Source of the DNA: Pyrus communis
Lineage: Eukaryota > Streptophyta > Magnoliopsida > Rosales > Rosaceae
Assembly: GCF_963583255.1 (NCBI RefSeq)
Contig: NC_084819.1
Span: 20,484,460 to 20,548,459, forward strand
Length of the DNA: 64,000 nt
Direction of reading: 5' to 3'
In this document: positions 9,884-18,676 of the stretch, one piece after another
Layout of the letters: each line of letters starts with the position of its first letter
How positions within the stretch are numbered: position 1 is the first letter of the stretch
Position numbers and translations under genes: made by a program
The notes under the pieces: model-generated
The model's database searches: none
What the model was told of the DNA's origin: nothing
What the model saw: the letters and a program-made list of their open reading frames with translations, nothing else

Positions 9884-10372
9884 ATGGGAAAGAGTCAGCA
9901 TAGCTCAAACTCCAAGTGTTTGTGCAAGAAAGTCTTCAGTTCTCCCTGCCCCATTTGTAAATTGACAGCAGCACCAGATCATGTTTCAGTTCCGGGGAAA
10001 AGCGAGCTTAAAGAAAATATGATTCCAACGAAAAAGGTTCCTGCTGAGCCGAGTCATGCCAAGGCTAGTTCAAAAGTTGAGAAGCAAAAGTCCAAACTAG
10101 TGCCACAACTTACGAAAACAAATAGGACAGTAAGTCTGGGTTACAATGATGCGTTTTCCAATTACATTAATCGCGCGAGACTTAGGATCCAAGCTATGTC
10201 CAATGTTGGAATGGAGAAGATTGCCTCCAGATCAACAGATGATGAATATGATGCAAAGAAAGAAGACAACGCAAAAGATGCATTTTCAGATTATATAAAT
10301 CGTGCAAAGATGAGAATCAGAAAGACATCAAGCATTGGAAGCAGAAAAATTTTCTCCTTCAAACGAGAGTAA
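9884..10372 (+). CDS. Uncharacterised small protein, array type B (copy B5)
   Basis: The only intact type B gene; single exon, 162 aa from MGKSQHSSNS. The frame stays open upstream to an ATG at 9749, which would add 45 residues (MLSRYLTSPP...). I prefer 9884 because it aligns with the type A start and because the distance between the two ATGs is not a multiple of three in copy B3, as expected for a leader. A Cys motif CLCKKVFSSPCPIC covers residues 12-25 and could bind metal or be acylated (inference). The two repeat motifs are FSNYINRARLRI (91-102) and FSDYINRAKMRI (134-145), followed by RKTSSIGSRK. The linker is Lys-rich. Function unknown. Confidence 0.78.
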   Translation: MGKSQHSSNSKCLCKKVFSSPCPICKLTAAPDHVSVPGKSELKENMIPTKKVPAEPSHAKASSKVEKQKSKLVPQLTKTNRTVSLGYNDAFSNYINRARLRIQAMSNVGMEKIASRSTDDEYDAKKEDNAKDAFSDYINRAKMRIRKTSSIGSRKIFSFKRE

Positions 10373-10767
10373 TTAAGGAGAGTGCAAATAAACAAGGGAG
10401 ATTTGACGTATGTGTTAAATAATGATTATGGTTATGCTTAAGGTCTTCATGTGAAAAACTTAATAAGGTTGTGTTGGTGATTTGAAGTGATTATCTTCCT
10501 AGTTTGTTTTCAAGCTTAATTACCGTATCATTACTTGTAATTTCTGTATTCCTCTGAATAATATGGTGGTTCATTTTGTTTTTTATTTGAGATTTCACTT
10601 TGTGGTTATAGATTTCAGCCTCGGGCGTTAAATCAAAATCTTCAGGTTGATTTTATTTAGAGCAAAGCTAATGTCTTCTGAATAATATAATGCCTAGAGA
10701 AATTTGGAACATGTAATATGGTGTGCTTGGTGGATTCCACTTCATTTAGAAATTAGGGGTAGAGAAA
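10373..10767. other. Spacer between B5 and B6
   Basis: 3' flank of B5; no gene. It contains polyadenylation-like AATAAT near 10556. Confidence 0.4.
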
Positions 10768-10800
10768 GCTGAGAATATTATCCAATCCCACACATCACTT
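10768..10800 (+). promoter_or_regulatory. Conserved upstream element, diverged (gene B6)
   Basis: Reads ctgagaatattatccaatcc then cacacatcactt: the same core with an extra few bases inside, before the broken gene B6. Confidence 0.45.
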
Positions 10801-10922
10801 CATTTGAAGAAATCAGAAAGTTTTCCTTTATGAGGAATTTTACTATTTCAGCCAAGGTTGTTCCATCCATTTCTGCATATATTTTTAGTTTTCAAGCAAG
10901 GATCAGAAGGACATTTGCGCGC

Positions 10923-11422
10923 ATGCTCTCTAGTTTCTCATTGCTTCATCTCCTAAAGTTACAAAAAGCTTGTTCATTTCGATTTCTTGAAAAACCAAAG
11001 GCAAAGAGTCAGCATAGTTCAAAATCCAAGTATTTCTGCAAGAAAATCTTCAGTTCTCCTTGCCCAATTTGTAAAATGGCGGCAACAGCTTATGTATCAG
11101 CCGCACAGGAGGAAAGGAAGACCAAGAAAAAGATGCCTCCGCCAACAAAGCTTCTTGCTGAGCTGAGTCACACTAATGCTGTTTCAGAAGTTGAGAAGCA
11201 AATCCCAAAGTAGAGGCACAACTTACGAAAGAAATGGGACAGAAATCTGGATGACAGTGATGCATTTTCCAACAACATTAATCGCGCAACAATTAAGATC
11301 AGAGCTGTATCCAATGTTGGCATGGAAAATATTGCCTCTGGATCAACAGATGATGGAAATGATACAAAGAAGGAAGACATGGCGAAAGATACGTTTTCAG
11401 ATTATATAAATCGTGCAAAGAT
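10923..11422 (+). pseudogene. Type B array gene, 5' part, split by a copia insertion (copy B6)
   Basis: Aligns with B5 from the leader ATG (10923, MLSSFSLLHL) through the Cys motif (YFCKKIFSSPCPIC) to the middle of the second repeat motif (FSDYINRAK), where the retrotransposon at 11423 begins. The ATG that starts B5 at MGKSQ is lost here (aagg for aatg near 10999). A frame change near 11205 creates a TAG stop in place of the Pro-Gln region. The remainder is readable in another frame from about 11214. The gene therefore carries at least two lesions besides the insertion. Its 3' end continues at 15371. Confidence 0.85.
11418..11422. repeat. Target-site duplication of the copia element (left copy)
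   Basis: AAGAT, repeated exactly at 15371-15375 after the 3' LTR. In uninserted B5 the corresponding stretch (gcaaagatgagaatcag) has it once. Confidence 0.92.
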
Positions 11423-11609
11423 TGTTGGAGAGTTGACATTTGTAATTAACTTAGTTACCTGTTTGGGTCCTTGTAATCAGGATGTAATTAGGATAGATAT
11501 TATTTGGTGTTTCTTTCCTTGTAAATCAATCTTGTACAATATATATTTCCCTCCTTGGTGAGAAGAATAATATCAGAAAATTAAACCCCAAAACAAGCCC
11601 TAATTAGCA
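11423..11609 (+). repeat. 5' LTR of the copia element
   Basis: 187 bp, beginning TGTTGGAGAGTTGAC and ending CCTAATTAGCA. It is the same length as the 3' LTR with about 5% mismatch counted by eye. Confidence 0.95.
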
Positions 11610-11628
11610 TGGTATCAGAACAGAGATC
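11610..11628 (+). other. Primer-binding site of the copia element
   Basis: TGGTATCAGAACAGAGATC directly follows the LTR end. TGGTATCAGAGC is the usual copia site complementary to initiator Met tRNA; one base differs in that core. Confidence 0.85.
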
Positions 11629-11675
11629 CTAGGATTTCTGCTCAGCCCGTTCCCTCAAGCAAACTCGGCCCTCCC

Positions 11676-14600
11676 ATGGAGAACCTACCACCACTCCACG
11701 ATGGAAACAATTTCATCCTAACCGATCCTACCCCTATACTAAACACTACTACCCTAACTGACCCTACCATGAATCCTCCTGTTTCGAGTTCTTCCGACAT
11801 GTCTCCGGAGTCTTCAGGTAATTATGGTTTTGTTTTTAATATGAATAATTGTGATTCTCAGTTCGATTGGATTATTGACTCTGGTGCCACATATCATATG
11901 ACCTATGATTCTACTGATTTAGCTTGTGATACTGTTCCACTTCAATGAAATATTACTAATGCTAATGGTGTCACCTCACCGGTAACTGGTGCTGGCACTG
12001 TACACCTCACGCCTACCCTCTCTTTGCCGCATACACTACTTGTACCTTCACTAAAGCATAAGTTGATGTCTCCTGGCCAAGCTATTGAGCAATTGAACTG
12101 TTGTGTACTATTGCATTCAAAGTTTTGTCTTATTCAGGATATTCTCACAAAGGAAATAATTGGTCGTGGTACTAAGAGGGGGGATCTCTATTTTGTGGAC
12201 GATGTCAGTACAGGACGGGTCAATCTCGCCTAAGGAGCCGTTGATCATAAACAGCATCAGATATGGTTATAGCATCGCCGTTTGAGTCATCCGTCTTTCA
12301 GTTGTTTATAGCATATGTTTCCGGATTTATTTGTTGGTTGTTCGGTTTCAGACTTTAAATGTGACACTTGCGTACTTGCCAAGAGTCACCGTGTTTCTTA
12401 TCCGTTGAATTCTAATAAAAGTGCTATTCCTTTTGGTCTTGTTCATTCGGATGTTTGGGGACCATCTCCGATTACTACTTCATCTGGTATTAGGTGGTTT
12501 GTAATGTTCATATATGATTGCACACGGATGACATGGTTATACCTTCTTAAGCATAAAACTGATGTGTTTCTGGCGTTTATGACATTCCACACCATGGTTC
12601 AGGCACTGTTTTCTACTAAAATCCAGATTTTGCGTTCTGATAATGGTGGTGAATATGTTAATAATGATTTTACACATTATTTAACTAATCACGAAATACT
12701 CCATGAGACTACTTGTCCTCAGACTCCTTAACATAATGGGGTGGCTGAGCGCAAAAATCGCCATCTATTAGAAACGGCTCTATCGTTATTGATTGGGGCG
12801 GATGTTCCTTGCTCCTCTTGGGATGTTGCTCTTTAGATTGCCACTTACTTTATCAACCGCATGTCATCCAAAGTATTGAATTTTCTTACACCTTTGCAAG
12901 TTCTTGCTACATTCGTGCCTTTACCGTCCGTTTGGTGCTCCCACCGCGAGTTTTTGGATATGTTGCCTTTGTTCATCTACATAAAAATCAACGGACAAAA
13001 CTTAACCCATGTGCTATCCGTTGTGTTTTCATGGGGTATGCACTACTTCAGAAAGGGTATCGTTGTTACCACCCTCCTTCACGTTGGATGTATACTACCA
13101 TGTATGTTACTTTTTTTGAGTCTGAGATGTATTACTCTCCGGCTTCTTCCAACCCTTATCTTCAGGGGGAGATACGGCATGACAAGCAGGTTTGGACCAT
13201 GGTTGCTACCACTGATCTTCTGTTGCACTATTAGCCGAGCCTGCAGTGGCTACGGTGCCAGCCCAGCCAACAGAACCACCATCCCTGCCCACAGAACTAG
13301 TGGCAAGCACGGCAGTGCCATCTTCACCCATGACAATAGTGCTGCCACTTGTCGATCTTGAGACTTTTACTGATATTACTCCCCCTCGTCTCAAAATATA
13401 GTACCATTAGATGACCATACTCCAGAGAATATTCCTGAGGTAAGATCTACTATCCTTATTGATGTATCTGATGTTCCGAATTATCAGTTACCTTTCAGGC
13501 ACAACCGGGGAAAACCACCCAATCGATATTCACCAGAAACAACAAAGGGCTTTAAATATCCCATTGCCAACTATGTGTCATCACATAAATTATTAGAACC
13601 CGGCAAAACTTTTGTACAACAAATATCCGATGATAGCATACCAAGTTCATTGAAGGAGGCACTATCTGATGATCGATGGACCAAGGCAATGGAGGAAGAA
13701 ATTGATGCACTTCAGAAAAATCAAACATGAGATTTAGTTCTGCTACCCCAAGGAAAGAAAAAAGTGGGATGTCGATGGGTGTACACCATCAAGTACAAAG
13801 CTGATGGGTCGATTAAATGATACAAAGCACGATTGGTGGCCAAGGGATACACTCAGACGTATGGTGTTGATTATACAGAAACATTTGCTCCGATAGCAAA
13901 GATTAATACGGTAAGAGTGTTAATTTTGTTGGCGGCTAACTTGGATTGGCCATTACAGTAATTTGATGTGAAAAATGTTTTCTTACATGGTAATCTTAAA
14001 GAAGAAGCGTATATGGATATTCCACCTAGTTATGCATCAGTTTCACAACCCAGAATGGTGTGTAAGTTGAATAAGGCATTGTATGGATTAAAACAATCAC
14101 CTCGGGCATGGTTTGGTAGGTTCCGAATGGCTATGAGGAAGTATGGGTTCAGGCAGAGCAATTCTGATCATACACTTTTCTTGAAACGTCGAATGGGTAA
14201 ATTGACGGCACTTATTATTTATGTGGATGATATGATTGTTACGAGTGATGATAAAGAGGAAATCTCAAGCCTGAAAGATTACTTAGCAACTGAGTTCGAG
14301 ATGAAAGATCTTGGTGGATTGAAATATTTCTTGGGTACAGAAGTAGCTCGATCTAAACAGGGTATATTTCTATCTCAAAGAAAATATGTTCTTGACTTGT
14401 TAGTCGAAATTGAAATGCTTGATTGTAAACTGGTTGACACCCCTATAGTCCAAAATCACCATTTTGCCCTGCACCCTGATCAAGTTCCCACTAATCGAGA
14501 TCGTTATCAAAGGTTAGTTGGGAGGTTAATTTATTTATCTCATACCAGGCTTGATATTGCATATGCAGTAAGTGTTGTTAGCCAATTTATGCATTCGCCG

Positions 14601-15174
14601 AGTGATGCGCATATGGGTATGGTTGAACGCATTTTACGATACCTAAAGTCTGCCCCAGGTAGAGGCGTCATGTTTTCTAAGAATGGTCATTGCCGGATAA
14701 AAGGTTATACCGATGCAGATTGGGCAGGGAATATTACTGATCGACGATCCACATCGGGTTACTTTACATTTGTGGGGGGAAATTTAGTGACTTGACGGAG
14801 TAAGAAACAGAAAGTGGTTGCTTTATCAAGTGCAGAGGTGGAATACAGAGGTATGGCAAAAGGAGTATGTGAGTTATTATGGCTTCGGAGGTTACTCAAA
14901 GAACTTGGGTGTCCTTCAATGTCGGCTTCAAATTTGTTTTGCGATAATAAAGCAGTGATTGATATCTCACACAACCCAATCTAGCATGATCACATGAAAC
15001 ATGTGGAAGTTGACATACACTTCATTAAGGAGAAGTTGGATGAGAATATTATTCAAATCCTGTTCGTAAAGTCATAGGATCAATTAGCGGACATTTTAGC
15101 TAAAGCTGTTGCCAGTCAAGCGTTTTACAACTCTCTCGTCAAGTTGGGCATGAACGACATTTATGCACCAACTT
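11676..15174 (+). pseudogene. Broken copia pol: protease, integrase, RT, RNase H
   Basis: A first frame from 11676 gives a low-complexity start and the aspartic protease motif IIDSGATYHM (Asp near 11877), then a stop at 11946. 12024-12233 carries the GAG-pre-integrase part (LVPSLKHKLMSPGQ). 12315-12731 carries a Cys pair, then HSDVWGPSP and SDNGGEY of the integrase core, ending in a stop. 12740-13400 is frame-shifted integrase C-terminal sequence. RT similarity begins about 13660 with stops near 13729 and 13819. The longest clean part, 13968-14795, holds ALYGLKQSPRAW and the catalytic YVDDM (14220-14234). RNase H follows (DADWAGN near 14715), with stops near 14793 and 14983. It cannot make a working polyprotein. 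Confidence 0.93.
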
Positions 15175-15183
15175 GAGGGGGAG
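15175..15183 (+). other. Polypurine tract of the copia element
   Basis: GAGGGGGAG immediately before the 3' LTR, the second-strand primer position expected for an LTR retrotransposon. Confidence 0.88.
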
Positions 15184-15370
15184 TGTTGGAGAGTTGACCT
15201 TTGTAATTAGCTTAGTTACCTGTTTGGGTCCTTGTAATCAGGATGTAATTAGGATATGTATTATTTGGTGTTTCTTTCCTTGTAAATCAATCTTGTACAA
15301 TATATATTTCTCTCCTTTATGAGAAGAATAATATCAAAAACTTAAACCCCAAAATAAGCCCTAATTAGCA
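15184..15370 (+). repeat. 3' LTR of the copia element
   Basis: 187 bp, starts TGTTGGAGAGTTGAC, ends AATTAGCA, and is followed by AAGAT (target duplication). Confidence 0.95.
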
Positions 15371-15438
15371 AAGATGAGGTTCAGAAAGACATCAAGTTTT
15401 GGAAGCCGAGAGGTTATCTCTTTCAAAAGAGAGTAAGA
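15371..15438 (+). pseudogene. 3' end of split type B gene B6
   Basis: Continues the interrupted second motif: aagatgaggttcagaaagac reads KMRFRKTSSFGSR and then the type B ending SFKRE and a TAA stop. It matches the B5 end at 10308-10372 closely. With 10923-11422 it forms the whole B6 pseudogene. Confidence 0.85.
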
Positions 15439-16460
15439 AGGGTGAAAATATACTGCGGAGCTTTACAGTTAGCTTAGAGGATCTCAATCTACAATGACAG
15501 TTTCCATATTTATGTCTATGGTTCTGCTAAAGTCTTGATTAATAGGGTTGTATTGGTGATTCCAGTGATTATCTTCCTAAAATTAATTATTATCCTTTAA
15601 AAAGTAGGTATTCGAGATTTAACTTTGCGGTTATAGATTTCAGCCTCAGTTGTTAATTCAAGATCTTTGTTAGCCGGCAATTTGGTATTAGATTTTTTTT
15701 TTTTTTTGGCAGCCATGAGAAAAGTGAATTGATTACAATAGCTGTGATTTTCAGACTTACATGATCATGCATGAAGAACTTGTAGAACATGCATATGGTT
15801 TGAAATTAAAGAACAAAATTCAGCAAAGGACGATCATGTTCTACGACTAAGTGTTTCATTCACAAGCTGGTTTGGTGTCCAAGCTGCTTAAGCAGATTGC
15901 AAACGCTTGGAAAGAGGACAGCGGGTAGCGATCGATAATCCAAGGTGAAGATGTCTTTTTCAATCTTTCGATTCTTTCCACACTGTAGGATTCTCTCTTG
16001 CTCTTCAGCCAAAACATTGTGGGCGGATCAACAGCTGCCACAAGTTGGATTTTTTTAACAGAAGCCAGTGTAACACGTCCTCTAAAGTTAAGGTACCAGC
16101 GTTGTAGCTGCTCATGACACCTAGGAGGCTTAATTATTGTTCAACACCTGTGATTCTGCACCAGGGAAGCGTCACCAAAAAAGCATCATGACTTCAAGGA
16201 AGAAAGTGAATTCTTCTTGACTATAAGCTAGTTTAAGGTTCTCCCAGAATAATTTTCCTCCAGAAAGAAAGATAATTTTGAACTTTCAATTATTTATAAT
16301 TAGTGGAATCACTATGTTTTCGCGCATTTGTAAGCATCACGAAATTAACAGATTCGTGCACATGTTATGTTGTGTAAAACTGATGGAGAGCATCTAAAAT
16401 GTCGTCAAGTCTTTGTGTTGCGTGAAGCGTGCTTGCTAGATTCGTGAAGATAAGGACGCA
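15439..16460. other. Spacer between B6 and A7
   Basis: The first 200 bp are B6 3' flank (similar to 6180-6300 and 10380-10470). The rest has no recognised gene. The minus-strand open frame 15856-16041 (61 aa, VDPPTMFWLKSKRESYSVER...) looks somewhat protein-like but is too short to identify. Confidence 0.4.
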
Positions 16461-16463
16461 TTG

Positions 16464-16492
16464 GGTGGGAATATGATCCCAAACATCATATC
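16464..16492 (+). promoter_or_regulatory. Conserved upstream element (gene A7)
   Basis: Reads GTGGGAATATGATCCCAAAC followed by ATCATATCACTT. It lies about 217 bp before the A7 ATG. It is kept although the protein has diverged strongly, which argues for a function. Confidence 0.6.
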
Positions 16493-16681
16493 ACTTGAAA
16501 AATATGAAGAAGTCTACTTTATGGAGAATCTTAGCCTAATATGTTTCTCTATGGTTTCTTTCGTCCAACCCTTTAATTATTTTACCCAACAAAAGCTTTC
16601 TTACTTATATCTCTTCTCTTCCAAACATACAACAAAGTCTCCCGTTTTTTATTTAGCAAAGAGAAAAAAGTTCAGACTCCG

Positions 16682-17149
16682 ATGGCGGGGGGTGAAAATT
16701 TTTTCAGCTCATTTGTCTGCTGTTCTACTCGTCAAGAACATGATGGTCATAATCATAGCTTCTTCTATCGCCAACAAGGCCCTGTCCCTGCTTCTCATAC
16801 TCCAAAACCTTCACTATTAACCCACGATCAGAAAGCTAAGAAAGCTAATGATCATAAAAAACCCATGTCAGAGGTTCAGAAACAGGCTACCAACGATGGA
16901 TTTTCTGCTTACATTAAACGCACAAAGATGAAAATCAGAACTCGGACGAATTTGGGCGGTTGGAATAGGAGTGCCTCTAACTCCAATTTAGATGATGTAC
17001 ATGTACATGTTGCAAAGAATGAGGATCATACCAGGGACATATTTTCAGAGTACATCAATCGTGTCAAGATTAAGATCAGAAAGACGACGACTGGTTTTGG
17101 AAGCAGCAGAAAGAGTTTCAAAGGAGAGCACGTACGAGAAACTGGGTAG
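16682..17149 (+). CDS. Uncharacterised small protein, divergent array member (copy A7)
   Basis: Intact single-exon gene, 155 aa, starting MAGGENFFSSFVCC. It belongs to the same family by its two motifs, FSAYIKRTKMKI in the middle and FSEYINRVKIKI near the end, each followed by basic Ser/Thr-rich sequence (RTRTN; RKTTTGFGSS). The FFSSFVCC start corresponds to the Cys-FSS-Cys segment of A4 and B5, here without the preceding MGNRQ or MGKSQ part. A short alternating tract (DVHVHV) lies in the linker. The C-terminus is extended (KGEHVRETG) compared with the other members. It is the last gene of the array and probably the oldest branch. Function unknown. Confidence 0.78.
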   Translation: MAGGENFFSSFVCCSTRQEHDGHNHSFFYRQQGPVPASHTPKPSLLTHDQKAKKANDHKKPMSEVQKQATNDGFSAYIKRTKMKIRTRTNLGGWNRSASNSNLDDVHVHVAKNEDHTRDIFSEYINRVKIKIRKTTTGFGSSRKSFKGEHVRETG

Positions 17150-17640
17150 CCTTGATCAGTAGAAAATGTTGATGAATCCTGGTATTAAATGTTGGTATTC
17201 CCCCAATAATTTGTTGTGAATTTGGTTTGTCAAAGTTGAGAATGAAAAAGTTATTCCTGGGAAATAGCTTCTTCAGCTCAGTTGTCTTGTACTATATATA
17301 TACACTATAGTTTGTGTTCATTAGGGTTACCGGAGGCTTGATTTCTCAAATTCTCTCTGAATCTTACCCGTTTTCGGTTTAATGGACATGTTTTGTTGTG
17401 TACTTGTCTGATTTAATTGGTCGAGTTTTAAAATATTTTTCTCTTTATTTTGCATGCTTAATTTCATGCAACTAATCAAAATAATCAAATACAAAGTAAT
17501 TTAAGGACTTTGACACGAGTGCGTAGCAACTTTATTGAAAAAAAAAAAAGTAAACTTCTTTAGCTGATGAACAAGGAAGAAATAGCTAATGAACCTAAAA
17601 ATTAAACAGAATTTATGTGCTAGCAAATCATAGAGAAGCT
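17150..17640. other. Spacer after the small-protein array
   Basis: No gene seen. AT-rich, with a short TA repeat near 17294 and a poly(A) run near 17537. Confidence 0.4.
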
Positions 17641-17660
17641 AGCTAGCGAGGATTTTGAAA

Positions 17661-17894
17661 TCAATGGTCACAGAACCTCATGAACTGAGGAGCGCCTGGT
17701 GTTTGTAGAGGGTACCATTTGTAAAGCCTCGTATTTTCAAGTGTGCATTCAACTTCCTCACTCATCCCTTCCACTTTTCGCCTGTGGAATTCCTCTTCCT
17801 CCTGCATGCATCTCTCCTTTTTGCCTACTTCCTCCTTGACAAACTCCGTACAGGAAGCCATCCTTTCGGCCTGCAGATAACTCCTCATATTCAA
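17661..17894 (-). CDS. Unrecognised open frame or gene remnant, 77 aa
   Basis: Minus-strand open frame whose sequence looks more protein-like than the neighbouring noise. It has a charged, Glu/Lys-rich helical middle (EFVKEEVGKKERCMQEEEEF) and a C-terminus KWYPLQTPGAPQFMRFCDH. An overlapping frame upstream (ALSERIADEMIEY) also looks protein-like, so this may be the 3' end of a frame-shifted or multi-exon gene. I recognise no family. Confidence 0.25.
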   Translation of the reverse strand: MNMRSYLQAERMASCTEFVKEEVGKKERCMQEEEEFHRRKVEGMSEEVECTLENTRLYKWYPLQTPGAPQFMRFCDH

Positions 17895-18438
17895 TCATCT
17901 CATCCGCTATCCTTTCGGACAATGCCAGTAAATTCTAAAGCTCTGATTGGAACTCGGCTGTTCGATTGCTGACATAGGCTTATGAAGTTGTGAACCGTTT
18001 GATGACTTAGGAGATGAACGGTTCTGATTTTGACTTGGAAGAAAGTAGCTAACTAGTATTTCCATTTCTATATACGATTGGGACTAATTTTCATGGTTTG
18101 TTGCATCCACTACGATCTTCTCATATCGGTAGGTGCAGCAAATTTTGATTGGAAAATTGAAGTTCTTTAATCTTTGAGCACGTACGTAGAATACCAGCCT
18201 TAGACGGCCATATATCCATGGGTAACTACCAGACTATAATACCAATATTTTCATCATATATAATAGGCATAAAATAATAGGGTATGTGGCTAGAGATTTT
18301 ATATTTAATTAAACGCTTACATATTTTCTAAATATTAAGGAATGAAATCGAATTATTAGTAGCTAGAGTTGAACCTTGTCATATATTTTAGTAGGTAATC
18401 CAAGGCCAGTATTATATAGAGAATAAGCAACATTAATA
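17895..18438. other. Promoter region of the aspartic protease
   Basis: No gene seen; AT-rich. Confidence 0.35.
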
Positions 18439-18524
18439 CAGGTGATCCATGAAAATCCCTGTTGATTTCTATATAGATGTACAGGTGATCCATGACGATC
18501 CATGTTGATTTCTATATGGATTTA
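18439..18524. repeat. Two tandem 43-bp repeats upstream of the protease
   Basis: The unit beginning CAGGTGATCCATGA and ending near TATATRGATKTA occurs at 18439 and again at 18482, with a few mismatches. It lies about 190 bp before the protease ATG and holds upstream ATGs. Confidence 0.85.
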
Positions 18525-18598
18525 GCCATCAATACAAATCTATCACCTTCTACTCCCGTTTATATTGCATGTATCTTTGCAACCAATCTCATCGCACA

Positions 18599-18629
18599 TC
18601 TTCTTCTCTCTCTCGCTCTCTCTCTCTCG

Positions 18630-18674
<45 letters not shown>
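18599..18674. repeat. CT-rich leader of the protease gene
   Basis: A TC microsatellite with a few interruptions runs right up to the ATG at 18675. Such CT tracts are common in plant 5' leaders; here length variation would change the leader directly before the start codon. Confidence 0.85.

Positions 18675-18676
<2 letters not shown>

Larger units (their letters stand above)
11423..15370 (+). mobile_element. Ty1/copia LTR retrotransposon, degenerate, without gag
   Basis: A 3948-bp element with 187-bp LTRs (TG...CA), a primer-binding site, a polypurine tract and a 5-bp target duplication. Pol domains in order are protease, GAG-pre-integrase, integrase, reverse transcriptase and RNase H; this order (integrase before RT) defines the copia superfamily. 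Gag and its CCHC knuckle are absent: coding starts about 65 bp after the 5' LTR and reaches the protease motif within 70 codons. Stop codons and frameshifts break pol into several pieces. The two LTRs differ at about 10 of 187 positions by eye, so insertion is not very recent. It sits in the same orientation as the gene it interrupts. Confidence 0.95.
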
